Position numbers and translations under genes: made by a program. The notes under the pieces are model-generated. The model was not told where the DNA came from and did not search any database. It was given only the letters and a program-made list of their open reading frames with translations. Shown here piece after piece: positions 1 to 8,973 of a DNA stretch of 34,387 bases; the stretch's first letter is position 1; every line of letters starts with the position of its first letter. Source of the DNA: CAZAYP01 sp964489425 [NCBI: uncultured Verrucomicrobiota bacterium] (GTDB lineage: Bacteria > Verrucomicrobiota > Kiritimatiellia > RZYC01); the NCBI GenBank assembly GCA_964489425.1, contig CAZAYP010000035.1, positions 1 through 34,387 on the forward strand, written 5' to 3'.

Positions 1-2
1 AT

Positions 3-1334
3 ATTGTCGCCCCAAAACCCGTCAAAATTGCGAACCTTATGAAATATCCGGGCTACATCCGCGACCACCTCCGGCCGGACCAGGATCCCCTGTACGGTGA
101 CCAGCGCGCCAGCGTGGAACCGGGCGGCGGCGGGTTCCAGACCGGGTACCTGATGCGCGCGCTGGTGGACTTCCTTGAAGAAATCCGCGACCGCGATCCG
201 CAGGCCTTTGCCGAGGGGTTCAGCTACTTGTCCGGCCTGGTGGAGTGGAACCGGCTTTATGGCAACTTTGCCTACTATTTCGATGTCCGCGCCGGCGGCG
301 CAGGCGTGTCCGACGGCAGCGGCCTGACCCTCGTGGATCCCCAGGCCTGGTACTACTGGCACACCGGGCGTGGCGAGTACTGGACGCACCTGCAGCTTTA
401 CCTGACCAACGGCATCAACGGCGGCACCGGTCCGTATGGCGATTTCAACCGTTGGACGGGCCAGTTCGAGGGCCGCTGTTATCTCTTTGTTAAAACCGCT
501 TCACGCCCCGATACCAATCCGCCGCCCGCGGCCAGCGAGGTCCAGGCGGTCCCCGGCGGGGGCCGGGTGCTGCTGAAGTGGCGCGCACCGGCCGACGCGG
601 CCCGCTACCAGATCGTCTGGGCCGACCGGCCGATCACGGCGCAATCAGGCACCAATCCCGCCACGGTGAACTGGTGGGCCGCCCAGGCTGCGGGGCCGTC
701 CCTTGCGCCACGCCCTGGGGCAATGCAGCGCGTGGTCATTGATCCCGGCACCAACGCCCCCATCTATGCGGCGCTGTTCGCCTTTGACGCGGCGTGGAAT
801 CTGGGCCCCATGTCCAGCAACACCACCACGCTCGGCGTGGCGCCCGATACGCAACCACCCGTCATCGCCCTCCCCGGCCCGGTGGTGCGCTGGCCGGTGC
901 CAATCGGCGCCACCAACGGAAGCAGTGTGCCGTTCACCGTTACGGCTACGGACGTTATCGATCCGGATCCGAGCCTGGTTTGCTTCCCGCCGGCCGGGAG
1001 CCTGTTCCGGCCGGGCACGACCACCGTGTACTGCACGGCCACGGATTTCGCCGGCAACACCACGGTCACGCAGTTCGTCGTCTGGGTCAGCGAAGTCGAA
1101 CTGGGCATTGTGGGCGTGGTCCGGCAGGACAGCGCCATCCGCCTCGACTTGCTCACCAGCACCACGGGCCGCCCGCATCACGTGGAGCGCACCGAAGCCG
1201 TGACCACGGGCTTGTGGCAATCCGTACTCACGTTCTGGCCCGCGAGCGTCGGAGTGACCAACTGGTACGATCATCCTGGCACCGAATGGCAGGCGCTATT
1301 CTACCGCCTAAGAATGGAATCAGGAGGACGCTGA
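3..1334 (+). CDS. C-terminal part of a large exported HYR/Fn3 protein (5' truncated by the window)
   Basis: The reading frame is open from the first bases of the window, so the ATG at 39 is probably internal and the true start lies upstream. The first roughly 150 residues are rich in aromatic residues and look like the end of a helical, toroid-type catalytic or binding domain. Phrases such as GGFQTGYLMRAL loosely recall the helical part of the protein at 10131. An Fn3-like segment follows (about residues 165-265 counted from the ATG at 39). Next is a HYR domain (about 270-350) with the family hallmarks DTQPPVI, TATD, a PPAGSLF-type turn, TTTVYCTATD and AGNTT. The last 80 residues resemble a short beta-sandwich tail. 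HYR and Fn3 modules are extracellular adhesion or spacer domains. It opens a run of exported-protein genes on the same strand; 156 nt separate it from the next. Catalytic function is not recognised. Confidence 0.75.
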   Translation: MVAPKPVKIANLMKYPGYIRDHLRPDQDPLYGDQRASVEPGGGGFQTGYLMRALVDFLEEIRDRDPQAFAEGFSYLSGLVEWNRLYGNFAYYFDVRAGGAGVSDGSGLTLVDPQAWYYWHTGRGEYWTHLQLYLTNGINGGTGPYGDFNRWTGQFEGRCYLFVKTASRPDTNPPPAASEVQAVPGGGRVLLKWRAPADAARYQIVWADRPITAQSGTNPATVNWWAAQAAGPSLAPRPGAMQRVVIDPGTNAPIYAALFAFDAAWNLGPMSSNTTTLGVAPDTQPPVIALPGPVVRWPVPIGATNGSSVPFTVTATDVIDPDPSLVCFPPAGSLFRPGTTTVYCTATDFAGNTTVTQFVVWVSEVELGIVGVVRQDSAIRLDLLTSTTGRPHHVERTEAVTTGLWQSVLTFWPASVGVTNWYDHPGTEWQALFYRLRMESGGR

Positions 1335-1490
1335 TATGCACGGGTCATGGATGAGGTTCGCCAGCGCCGCGAAGACGGATTCAATATTGTCACCCTGGTG
1401 GTGCACCGGTTGAAGTGTCCGGGGTGATCAAGTCGCCCTGATTAATCATGGCATAAGAGCCTCGCGTGGCGAGGCCGGAGGCAGGGAAAC
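1335..1490. other. Intergenic spacer with a 10-bp palindrome
   Basis: This spacer lies between two genes for exported proteins. A perfect palindrome, TGATTAATCA, lies at 1439-1448, about 40 nt before the next start codon. It could be an operator half of some regulator, or chance. A Shine-Dalgarno-like GGAGG lies near 1477. No convincing sigma-70 promoter or terminator was seen. Confidence 0.3.
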
Positions 1491-4400
1491 ATGACGCAGC
1501 GCAAGCAAATATCTCACCGGGGGGTGGTTTTCATTTTCGGGTGCGGGTTGATGGCGGCTGGCTGGTGCCCGCCGGCTGCTGCCGACCTGGTGGTTTCGAC
1601 CAACCAGTTGCGCCACCAGGTTCAGCAGGCCCAGTATATTGCCAGCGACTATCTCCAGGTCTGGAACGTCAACGCCACGGATGCGGTGCCTTATACTGTG
1701 GCGGCCACTGTTGCATGGCTGCGGGCCGAGCCGACCAACGGGGTCTGTTCCTCCAACCTGCCCGGGTCGCTGCACGTCCAGTATGACACGGTCGAAATGC
1801 CCGCCGGCACCAACACGGGCCTGGTCGTCTTGTCCTCGCCGAACGTCACCAATCCGCCGGTGGTGGTGACCGTGGAGCTGGTCATCAACCCGGTGCCGGT
1901 GGTGCCGCGCATCCAGCCGGTTGTTCTGACCGAGCAGGTGCCCGTGGGCGCGACGACCTCGTTCACCCGGCGCGTGGAGGTCTGGAATGGCGGGGCGCTG
2001 ACCGGAGAAATGCGCTACGCCATGTCGGCCTATGCCATGGACGGCTGGCTGGCCGTGGCCGAGCCCACCAACGGCGTCAGTTACGGCGAGTTGCACGATC
2101 AGACCGTGGTGTTCACCAACCTGGCCGGGCTGGCCAAGGGCACCTACTGGGGCAGCGTGACAGTCCAGGATGCCGCCGGGTCCGGTTCGGCGTGGGCCAG
2201 CATCGCCCTGGAGGTCGTGCCGCCGCCGGCCGGCGTGGGGCTGGGCACCAGCGAGCTGCAGGTCGCGGTGGGGCAGGGGCAGCGTCCCGCCGACCAGGCG
2301 TTCGGAATCTGGAACGCTGGCGGCGGCACGTTGGGGTATCGGCTGGACCGGTCGGACACCTGGCTGGCGCTGGCCCCGTCCGGCGGGACCAGCACCGGCG
2401 AGGTCCATCAGATCACGGTAAGTTTCGATACCGCACAGTTGGCGCCCGGCGTGCACAACGGCGCGGTCATGATCTTCGCTTCCAACCGCCTGGACGAATT
2501 GCCGCTGACCCTCCCGGTGTTCCTGGCCGTCACCCAGGCCGCCGCGGTAATCGCCGTGACGCCGGGCGCCGCCACGAACCTGGTGTTGGCCGGGAGCGGC
2601 AGCATTACCCAGAACTGGGCGGTATGGAACTCCGGTGCCGGGCTCATGGCCTATACCCTGTCCGCCAATCAACCCTGGCTGGCGCTCGCTCCCACCAACG
2701 GCAGCAGTTCCGGCGCGCGCCAGGCCCATGCCGTGACGATCAACCCGGCCGGGCTCCGCGAAGGCGTGCATACCGGCCTGGTGACGGTCACATCCGCCTC
2801 GGCCGCGAACGCGCCCGTGTCCGTCCCGGTGGTCCTGCAAGTTGCCGCCAACCTCGGCCGCAGCACGCTGCTGGTCACCAATAGCATCAGCCAGGGCTTG
2901 AACGCCGCGGACCGCCAGTTCTCGATCTGGAATGCCGGCAGCACCAACCCGCTGGCGTACCAGTTGGCCTGCACGGTGGACTGGCTGCGCCTGGCCGTCA
3001 CCAACGGCAGTGTGGCCGGCGGCACGAACACCATCACCGTCCAGTTTTTGACCACCAACCTGTCCCGCCGGATCCATTTCGGCGAGGTCTGGCTGCGGCC
3101 GGTCAACCCGGCCGGTCCGGCGAGCCGGGTGCTGGTGCGCCTGGAAGTGACGGAACCGGTCGGCTACTTCGCGGAGAAGATCGTGTTTCACTCCGACCGC
3201 GACGGGACGTACGACCTCTGGATGATGGATCCGGACGGCGGGCACGTGGTGCCCCTGGTCCAGAAATCGGGCGCCCAGACCCTGCCGCGGATCAGTCCGG
3301 ACGGCACGCGCCTGGCGTACCAGGACACTTCCTCGGGCCAGGCCCGTTTGATCGTGCGGGATTTGACCACGGGGTTTGAGGACCAGTACTCACCGCTGTT
3401 GAGCTACGACTGGTCCGCGGACAGCCGGGCGCTGATCGGCACGTGGCCGGGCCGGCTGGTCAACAGCGTCTGGCAAACGGATCTCGCCAGCCACGCATCC
3501 TGGCAGCTTTTCGCGCTGAGCGGCCACGTGGTCATGTTCGGCGCGCAACGGGTTGCGCCGTTCGATCTCTTTTACGCGGTGGACCCCAAATGGCTGCCCA
3601 ACACCGGCCTGGGCGTCTATCATCCGGCCGCCTACACGTTCGAGATCCTGCAAAACCCGGACCAGCGGTACGAGCGGGACGGCCGCCTCGGCCCGGCCGG
3701 CACGCTGCTGGCGTATGCCAAGGCCGCCAACCAGACCAATGCGCCCTATCGCATCGCGGTGTTCGACGTCAGTAGCCGGCGGGAACGCCTGCTGACCGAT
3801 CCGTTGGGTCCATCGGATTATGCGCCAGCGTTTTCGCCCGCACAGGATGCGCTCGTGTTTGCCCGGACCTACGCCGCCGCTGATTCCGCGATCATGAGGA
3901 TTCGCACGAACGGCCTGGCGGAAACGACCCTGCTGCGGGACGGGGCCTTCAACAGCGCGCCGGACTGGGGCATGCTGTTCATCAACACCACGGAGGAGCC
4001 GGTGCTCGCGGTGTCGCCCCGGTCGTTCACCAATGCCGTGGAAGTGGGCGACGAGCGCGAACTTGAAAGCCTGTTCGAAATCTGGAACCCGACCAACGGC
4101 ACGCTGACGTTCGACATTGCCAACGATGCGTCGTGGTGCTGGCCGTCGGTCAACAGCGGCTACAGCACCGGCCAGCACGTAACCGTCGGGCTCCGCTTCA
4201 ATGCCAAGACCCTGGCGGCCGGCACGTACACGGGCCGCCTGGCCATCACCGCCAATGCCGCGAACGCGCCGCAGGAGGTGACCCTGCTGCTCGAGGTCAC
4301 CCCGCCGCCGGCCGTGCTCTACGTGGCGCCGAACTCGCTCTCGGCCGACTTGGACGTCACCTCGACCAACACTAGTCCCAAATATTTATTCGTGGCCAAC

Positions 4401-7400
4401 CAGGGCGGTGGCAGCATGCTCTACACTGTGCGGTGCGACCGGATCTGGATGACCGCCACGCCGTCCAGCGGCATCGGCACCGGCCAGTACGACCGGGTCA
4501 CTGTCAGCTTCCTGCCCATCCAACCGGCCGGCGTATACACCGGCCTGGTGGTGGTCAGCGGCGGAGGCACCTCCGCCACGATCGCCGCCCGGCTGGTCAT
4601 GAGCGACCCGCGCACCAACGCGCCCATCCTGGCCGTGGCCCCGACCAACCTCGCGGTCACCATACCCTATGGACCGTGGCTGATCTCGGAACATCTCGAG
4701 GTCTGGAATGCCGGCGGGCAAAGGCTATCCTATCGTCTTGAGATCGATCCGCCGACGAACTGGGTCGCGGTCTGGGGGGATGCGGACGGCAGCAGCCGGG
4801 GCGAAACCAACCGCCATACGCTGGATTTTAACGGGTCCTTTGTAACTCAAGGCGTGTATCGTAGCACGTGCCGGGTCGTGGCGGATAACGGCCAGTCCCG
4901 GACCGTGCCCCTGCGGCTGACCAAGCAGGACCCGATCTGGTGCGGACTGGTCGTGGATACGGATCCGCACCACCTGTATCACCAAGGGCTCGTGACCGTT
5001 GAGCCGCCGGGCCCATCGTATCCGCGCGGCACCCGGGTCACGGTGATCGCCGCGGCCGCCTGGAGCAACTACACCTTCAACAGTTGGACCGGCGCGGTAC
5101 GTTCCAGCCAGCGTGTGTTGACCCTGACCATGACCAACGAGGACGTGATCGCCCGGCTCTATGCCACGTATTACAACCCCACGACCGTCGACGGCTATCT
5201 GTTCAGCCAATCGAGCGGCCGCCTGCTGCCCGGCGCCACGGTGGCCTACGCCAGCGGCACCAGCCGCTGGAGCCTGGTCACCGGCGCGGATGGATATTAC
5301 CGCTTCTTCACCACCCGGAACCCCGGCAACGAGAACCTGTATATTCAACGGCCGGGTTACGAGCCGGTCGTCTTCAGTTTCACGTCGCGCCAATTTCAAA
5401 ACTACCGCACCAATTTCAACCTGGTGCCACACCTTTTCGAAAACGTCCAGGCGCGCCAGGTGCCGGGCGCGCGCGACGTGGAGATCCGCTACGACCTGCT
5501 GGGTTTGGCCAATGAGCAGTTCCGGGTCGGCCTGCAAATCTCGCAGGACAATGGCCGGACCTGGAATGTGCCGCTGGAAACCCTGCGGGGCGATGCCAAC
5601 CGGCAGGTGCGCGTGGGCTCCAACCATGTTGCACTGTGGCATGCGGAAGAGGACTGGCCCGGGCAGCAGAGCAGCACCATGAAGGTGCGCCTGACCGCGG
5701 ACGACTTTGCCATCAATTCGGCCGCCTTTTTCCTGGACACGCGCACCCGGGACAACTGGCGCCTGCGCGCCTGGACCGATAACAACCGCGACGGCAACTT
5801 CGACGTTGGCGAGGAACTCGCCGCCGCCGAGGTATATTATCCTGGCCGCACCGCCGCTGACCTGCGCGGCCGCACCAGCCCGGAAGGCTATTTCACGGTT
5901 CCGCAAAATGCGCGCCAGGGGGAAGGCATCTTTATCCGCAAGTCGGTGTATACGGATAACCGGGCCAAGGACCCGGTGCGCTGGTTCGGCAACCTGGCCC
6001 TGCGCGTCTGGATGGACAGCGACGTGACCGGGCAGGCGATCGACCAGTGGGACGGAACCTGGCGCACCTGCACCCTGACCGCTGCCAACATCGCGGAGCT
6101 GGACCGGGGAAATCCCGTCTACGTGTGGCTGAGCCACGCCATCTACGAGTGGAGCCTGGTCATGGCCGTGCATGCCAATGATCCGGCTGCCTTCATCGCG
6201 GCCATGACCAATGGCGGCGCGGCGAGCGTCTCCCGGTTTCTCTACCAGATGACCGATGGCCAGATGAAGATCGGCATGCTCTCGATCCTGCGCCAGGATG
6301 ACGAGGGGGCGACCGATTTCCTGCAGTCGGACGTCTGGGTGCGGACCGGGTCGCGCGGCGGCAAGGCCAATATCGAAGGGATTCGCAGCAGCAGCACCAA
6401 CTCCCATATCTTCGTGGGAGAAACCTACGGTACCAACAACACCCACAATCCCCGGCCGCCCACGCACTCGGACTGGTACCGCACCATAACCCACGAAATC
6501 GGCCACTACGTCCTGGGAATGTATGACGAATACATCAGCGCCATCGGCGGCGCCTCGGCGGATGTGGCCAACTGGCGGAACTTCCGCCGGGCCAATACCA
6601 ACGACATCCCCAAAAACTACGGGCTGATGGACAATCATTTCTCCGCCGCCGACATGTCGTCCTGGAACGATTACCTGCCGGCCTATCAACGGCCCACCAA
6701 CAACGTGGGCGGCTTCAGCAACCGGGTCTGGCTGGCCTTCCGCAGCAATATCACCGCGCAGATTTTCGAGCACGAGCTGCGAGTCACCGCCACGTACCAG
6801 CCCTGCTGGGACTGGTTGGATAGCCATTTCTCGGGCTATTACAGCAATATCTGGGCCAGCCCGTCCACCCCGCCCTACGGCATGTTCCGCAACGGCGTCT
6901 CGACCTCCAGCGACCGGCCCGGCAGCACCAACATCCCGGCGCCCTACACGGCCTGCGTGGTCAACATCGACGGGTTTGCCGCCCGGCGCAACGCCGCCGG
7001 GTACGGCGATGAGGCGCCCATTCACCTCCAGGTGTACCTGGGCCAGGACCCGGCGCCGGACGCCCAGGTCATGCTGCGGCCCGCGGGTGTTGGCTACATC
7101 CGCCGCCTGGGCATGACCGACCCGGCCGGCCGGTACACCCTGGCCAGCGCGCGACCCGGCGAAATCGTGGACGTGGTGGGGCATGGCGCCCGGGCCAGTC
7201 ATGTCATCACCGCGCAGGATGCGCTCGCGCCGGTCGTCCTGCAGTTGGCGCCGCGCCGCATGGGACCACAGGCGGACGCGCTGGGCGTGGTGGTCGGTGG
7301 CAGCTTGGACAGTCAGCTCAACTTCACGCTGGCCGTCCAGGCCAGCGAACCCCTGGCAACCGATCCGGTGGTGACCGTCTACCCCTACAACAGCTACGGG

Positions 7401-8927
7401 GTCAGCGTGCCCATGTCCGCGGCCGGCGCCAACGTCTACACCGGCGTGGTCGCCCTGGCCGGCATCTGGAACGGATCGGTCGGCATCACATGCCAGGCCG
7501 CCGGCGGCCAGTCGTGGACCACGCTCGACGAGTTCCAACTCGACGAGATCGATCAAGTCATGGGCACCTTCTATTCCGCGGATGCCCTGGTCACGGTCGG
7601 GATCAGCTACACTGGCGCCATGGACAAGGCTGTGGCCATGATCTACCAGGGGCACGGCCCGATCCCCAGCGCCGGCGGCGTCAGCGCGTCCAACCAGGTC
7701 AGCGACCTGCTCTTCGTGGCCCTGCAGGAAGACGCCTACCCGCTCGGCCCGCAGCCGCTGGCCCTGAACATCACGTACTGGGCCACGCGGCTGGAAGGCC
7801 GGGATTTGAATTCGCTGCGGTTGGGCCTCTGGACCAATGGCGGCTGGGAAACCCGGTCGAGCGAACTGGATCCGGAATCCCAGACCCTGTCCGCCGCGCA
7901 ATTGCCGCTGGGCGCGTACACGCTGTTCGCTGACCTGACCACGGACACCAACCCGCCGTCCGCCATCACGGACTTGCAGGTTGCCACCGGCGCCGACACG
8001 CATAAGGTCGATCTGCAGTGGAGTGCGCCGGGCGGCGACGGCACCAATGGGCTGGCCAGCTATTATGAGGTGCGCTGCAGCACCGCACCCATCACGCCGG
8101 ACACGTGGGCGGCCGCCATCTACTTCCCACCCGGCCTCGTGCCCAAGCCCTTTGGCCAGCCCGAGAGCGTCAGCCTGCCCATGCCGGAACCGGACACGGT
8201 CTACTATTTCGCCGTGCGCGCCGTGGATGCCGCCGGCAACCTGGCCCCGCTGTCCAACGTGTCCGCCGCCCCGTCCCAGGTCACGGACAGCGACCACGAC
8301 GGGCTGCCGGACCAGTGGATTGCCTCGGTCAACGCGATCGCCGGCCAGCCCATGGGCCCGGCCGACGACCTGGATGGCGACGGCCTGACCACCCTGAACG
8401 AGTATCTCAACCGGACCGATCCCAATGCGTGGGATAGCGACGGCGACGGCATGGGCGACGGCTGGGAGTTGCTGCACGGGCTCAACCCGCTGGCGGCGGA
8501 AGATGCGGCTCTGGATAGCGACGGGGATCTGATTGCCAACGGGCAGGAATACCTGTACGGCACCGACCCGACCGATGCCGACACCGACGGCGACCAGTAC
8601 GACGACGGCACGGAAATTTCCATGGGCACCGACCCCTTGAGCTACACCTCCAGCCCGGGCCGGCTGACCGTCGCGCTGTCCCCGACCGAAGCCGTGGACG
8701 CTGGCGCGCGCTGGCGCCTGACCACCGGGTTGTACACCAACTGGCAGGTGCCCTCCTCGGCTGTCCTGGCCACCGGCAGCTATACCCTGGCGTTCCAGGA
8801 CGTGAGCGGCTGGTCAACGCCGACCCAGGAGGTCTTCACCATTTTTGACGGCGCGGACCTCAGCTTCACCGGTATGTACCTGCGCCTCATGACCAGCCTG
8901 CCGTGGTTGATTTTGCTGGGGGATTGA
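1491..8927 (+). CDS. Giant exported multidomain protein with BACON-like repeats, a TolB-like propeller and a CLCA-type zincin motif
   Basis: The product has 2478 residues and begins with a signal peptide (about 1-31, ending PPAAA). Five BACON-like Ig domains follow (about 31-136, 137-246, 247-349, 350-452, 453-557), each with a WNxGxxxLxYxL-type core and a GxxTGxVxV strand. Next is a TolB/PD40-like propeller (about 558-835; SDRDG, DLWMMDPDG, ISPDG), then three more BACON-like domains (836-1143). After these come an InlB-type B repeat (about 1147-1227), a carboxypeptidase-regulatory-like domain (1229-1308) and another beta-sandwich. The metalloprotease-like region carries H1668-E-x-x-H1672-x-x-x-G1676-x-x-D1679-E1680, matching the HExxHxxxGxxDE zincin motif described for CLCA proteins. 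An Fn3 domain with a CLCA-like pattern (PPSAITDL, LQWSAPG) lies at 2152-2265, then thrombospondin type-3 calcium-binding repeats (2266-2388) and a PEGA-like C-terminus. It is probably a secreted or surface zinc peptidase; the substrate is unknown. Confidence 0.85.
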   Translation: MTQRKQISHRGVVFIFGCGLMAAGWCPPAAADLVVSTNQLRHQVQQAQYIASDYLQVWNVNATDAVPYTVAATVAWLRAEPTNGVCSSNLPGSLHVQYDTVEMPAGTNTGLVVLSSPNVTNPPVVVTVELVINPVPVVPRIQPVVLTEQVPVGATTSFTRRVEVWNGGALTGEMRYAMSAYAMDGWLAVAEPTNGVSYGELHDQTVVFTNLAGLAKGTYWGSVTVQDAAGSGSAWASIALEVVPPPAGVGLGTSELQVAVGQGQRPADQAFGIWNAGGGTLGYRLDRSDTWLALAPSGGTSTGEVHQITVSFDTAQLAPGVHNGAVMIFASNRLDELPLTLPVFLAVTQAAAVIAVTPGAATNLVLAGSGSITQNWAVWNSGAGLMAYTLSANQPWLALAPTNGSSSGARQAHAVTINPAGLREGVHTGLVTVTSASAANAPVSVPVVLQVAANLGRSTLLVTNSISQGLNAADRQFSIWNAGSTNPLAYQLACTVDWLRLAVTNGSVAGGTNTITVQFLTTNLSRRIHFGEVWLRPVNPAGPASRVLVRLEVTEPVGYFAEKIVFHSDRDGTYDLWMMDPDGGHVVPLVQKSGAQTLPRISPDGTRLAYQDTSSGQARLIVRDLTTGFEDQYSPLLSYDWSADSRALIGTWPGRLVNSVWQTDLASHASWQLFALSGHVVMFGAQRVAPFDLFYAVDPKWLPNTGLGVYHPAAYTFEILQNPDQRYERDGRLGPAGTLLAYAKAANQTNAPYRIAVFDVSSRRERLLTDPLGPSDYAPAFSPAQDALVFARTYAAADSAIMRIRTNGLAETTLLRDGAFNSAPDWGMLFINTTEEPVLAVSPRSFTNAVEVGDERELESLFEIWNPTNGTLTFDIANDASWCWPSVNSGYSTGQHVTVGLRFNAKTLAAGTYTGRLAITANAANAPQEVTLLLEVTPPPAVLYVAPNSLSADLDVTSTNTSPKYLFVANQGGGSMLYTVRCDRIWMTATPSSGIGTGQYDRVTVSFLPIQPAGVYTGLVVVSGGGTSATIAARLVMSDPRTNAPILAVAPTNLAVTIPYGPWLISEHLEVWNAGGQRLSYRLEIDPPTNWVAVWGDADGSSRGETNRHTLDFNGSFVTQGVYRSTCRVVADNGQSRTVPLRLTKQDPIWCGLVVDTDPHHLYHQGLVTVEPPGPSYPRGTRVTVIAAAAWSNYTFNSWTGAVRSSQRVLTLTMTNEDVIARLYATYYNPTTVDGYLFSQSSGRLLPGATVAYASGTSRWSLVTGADGYYRFFTTRNPGNENLYIQRPGYEPVVFSFTSRQFQNYRTNFNLVPHLFENVQARQVPGARDVEIRYDLLGLANEQFRVGLQISQDNGRTWNVPLETLRGDANRQVRVGSNHVALWHAEEDWPGQQSSTMKVRLTADDFAINSAAFFLDTRTRDNWRLRAWTDNNRDGNFDVGEELAAAEVYYPGRTAADLRGRTSPEGYFTVPQNARQGEGIFIRKSVYTDNRAKDPVRWFGNLALRVWMDSDVTGQAIDQWDGTWRTCTLTAANIAELDRGNPVYVWLSHAIYEWSLVMAVHANDPAAFIAAMTNGGAASVSRFLYQMTDGQMKIGMLSILRQDDEGATDFLQSDVWVRTGSRGGKANIEGIRSSSTNSHIFVGETYGTNNTHNPRPPTHSDWYRTITHEIGHYVLGMYDEYISAIGGASADVANWRNFRRANTNDIPKNYGLMDNHFSAADMSSWNDYLPAYQRPTNNVGGFSNRVWLAFRSNITAQIFEHELRVTATYQPCWDWLDSHFSGYYSNIWASPSTPPYGMFRNGVSTSSDRPGSTNIPAPYTACVVNIDGFAARRNAAGYGDEAPIHLQVYLGQDPAPDAQVMLRPAGVGYIRRLGMTDPAGRYTLASARPGEIVDVVGHGARASHVITAQDALAPVVLQLAPRRMGPQADALGVVVGGSLDSQLNFTLAVQASEPLATDPVVTVYPYNSYGVSVPMSAAGANVYTGVVALAGIWNGSVGITCQAAGGQSWTTLDEFQLDEIDQVMGTFYSADALVTVGISYTGAMDKAVAMIYQGHGPIPSAGGVSASNQVSDLLFVALQEDAYPLGPQPLALNITYWATRLEGRDLNSLRLGLWTNGGWETRSSELDPESQTLSAAQLPLGAYTLFADLTTDTNPPSAITDLQVATGADTHKVDLQWSAPGGDGTNGLASYYEVRCSTAPITPDTWAAAIYFPPGLVPKPFGQPESVSLPMPEPDTVYYFAVRAVDAAGNLAPLSNVSAAPSQVTDSDHDGLPDQWIASVNAIAGQPMGPADDLDGDGLTTLNEYLNRTDPNAWDSDGDGMGDGWELLHGLNPLAAEDAALDSDGDLIANGQEYLYGTDPTDADTDGDQYDDGTEISMGTDPLSYTSSPGRLTVALSPTEAVDAGARWRLTTGLYTNWQVPSSAVLATGSYTLAFQDVSGWSTPTQEVFTIFDGADLSFTGMYLRLMTSLPWLILLGD
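1584..4920 (+). repeat. Eight BACON-like domain repeats (5 + 3) within the giant exported protein
   Basis: Each unit is about 100-105 codons and carries the same skeleton: a hydrophobic first strand, an (I/V/F)WNxG turn, a W-L segment followed by PTNG or PSSG, then a GxxTGxV strand and a terminal xLxVxP strand. Five units lie before the propeller (about 1584-3163) and three after it (about 3996-4920). The units are clearly diverged at the protein level, so this is an old domain expansion and not a recent DNA tandem repeat. BACON domains in Bacteroidota are usually linked to mucin or carbohydrate contact. Confidence 0.7.
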
Positions 8928-8973
8928 GATCCTGGCGGGATGTATTAAAGCGGTTCTTGTTAAGGAGAGCAGC

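Noticed and set aside
1446-3245. 599-codon antisense open frame
   Set aside because: Same composition artefact opposite the BACON-like repeats, with no recognisable domain.
4725-8477. 1250-codon open frame antisense to the giant exported protein
   Set aside because: It is rich in His, Gly, Val, Arg and Ala without any domain or signal, and mirrors the G/C third-base bias of the sense gene, which has clear domains. It is a shadow frame of GC-rich DNA.
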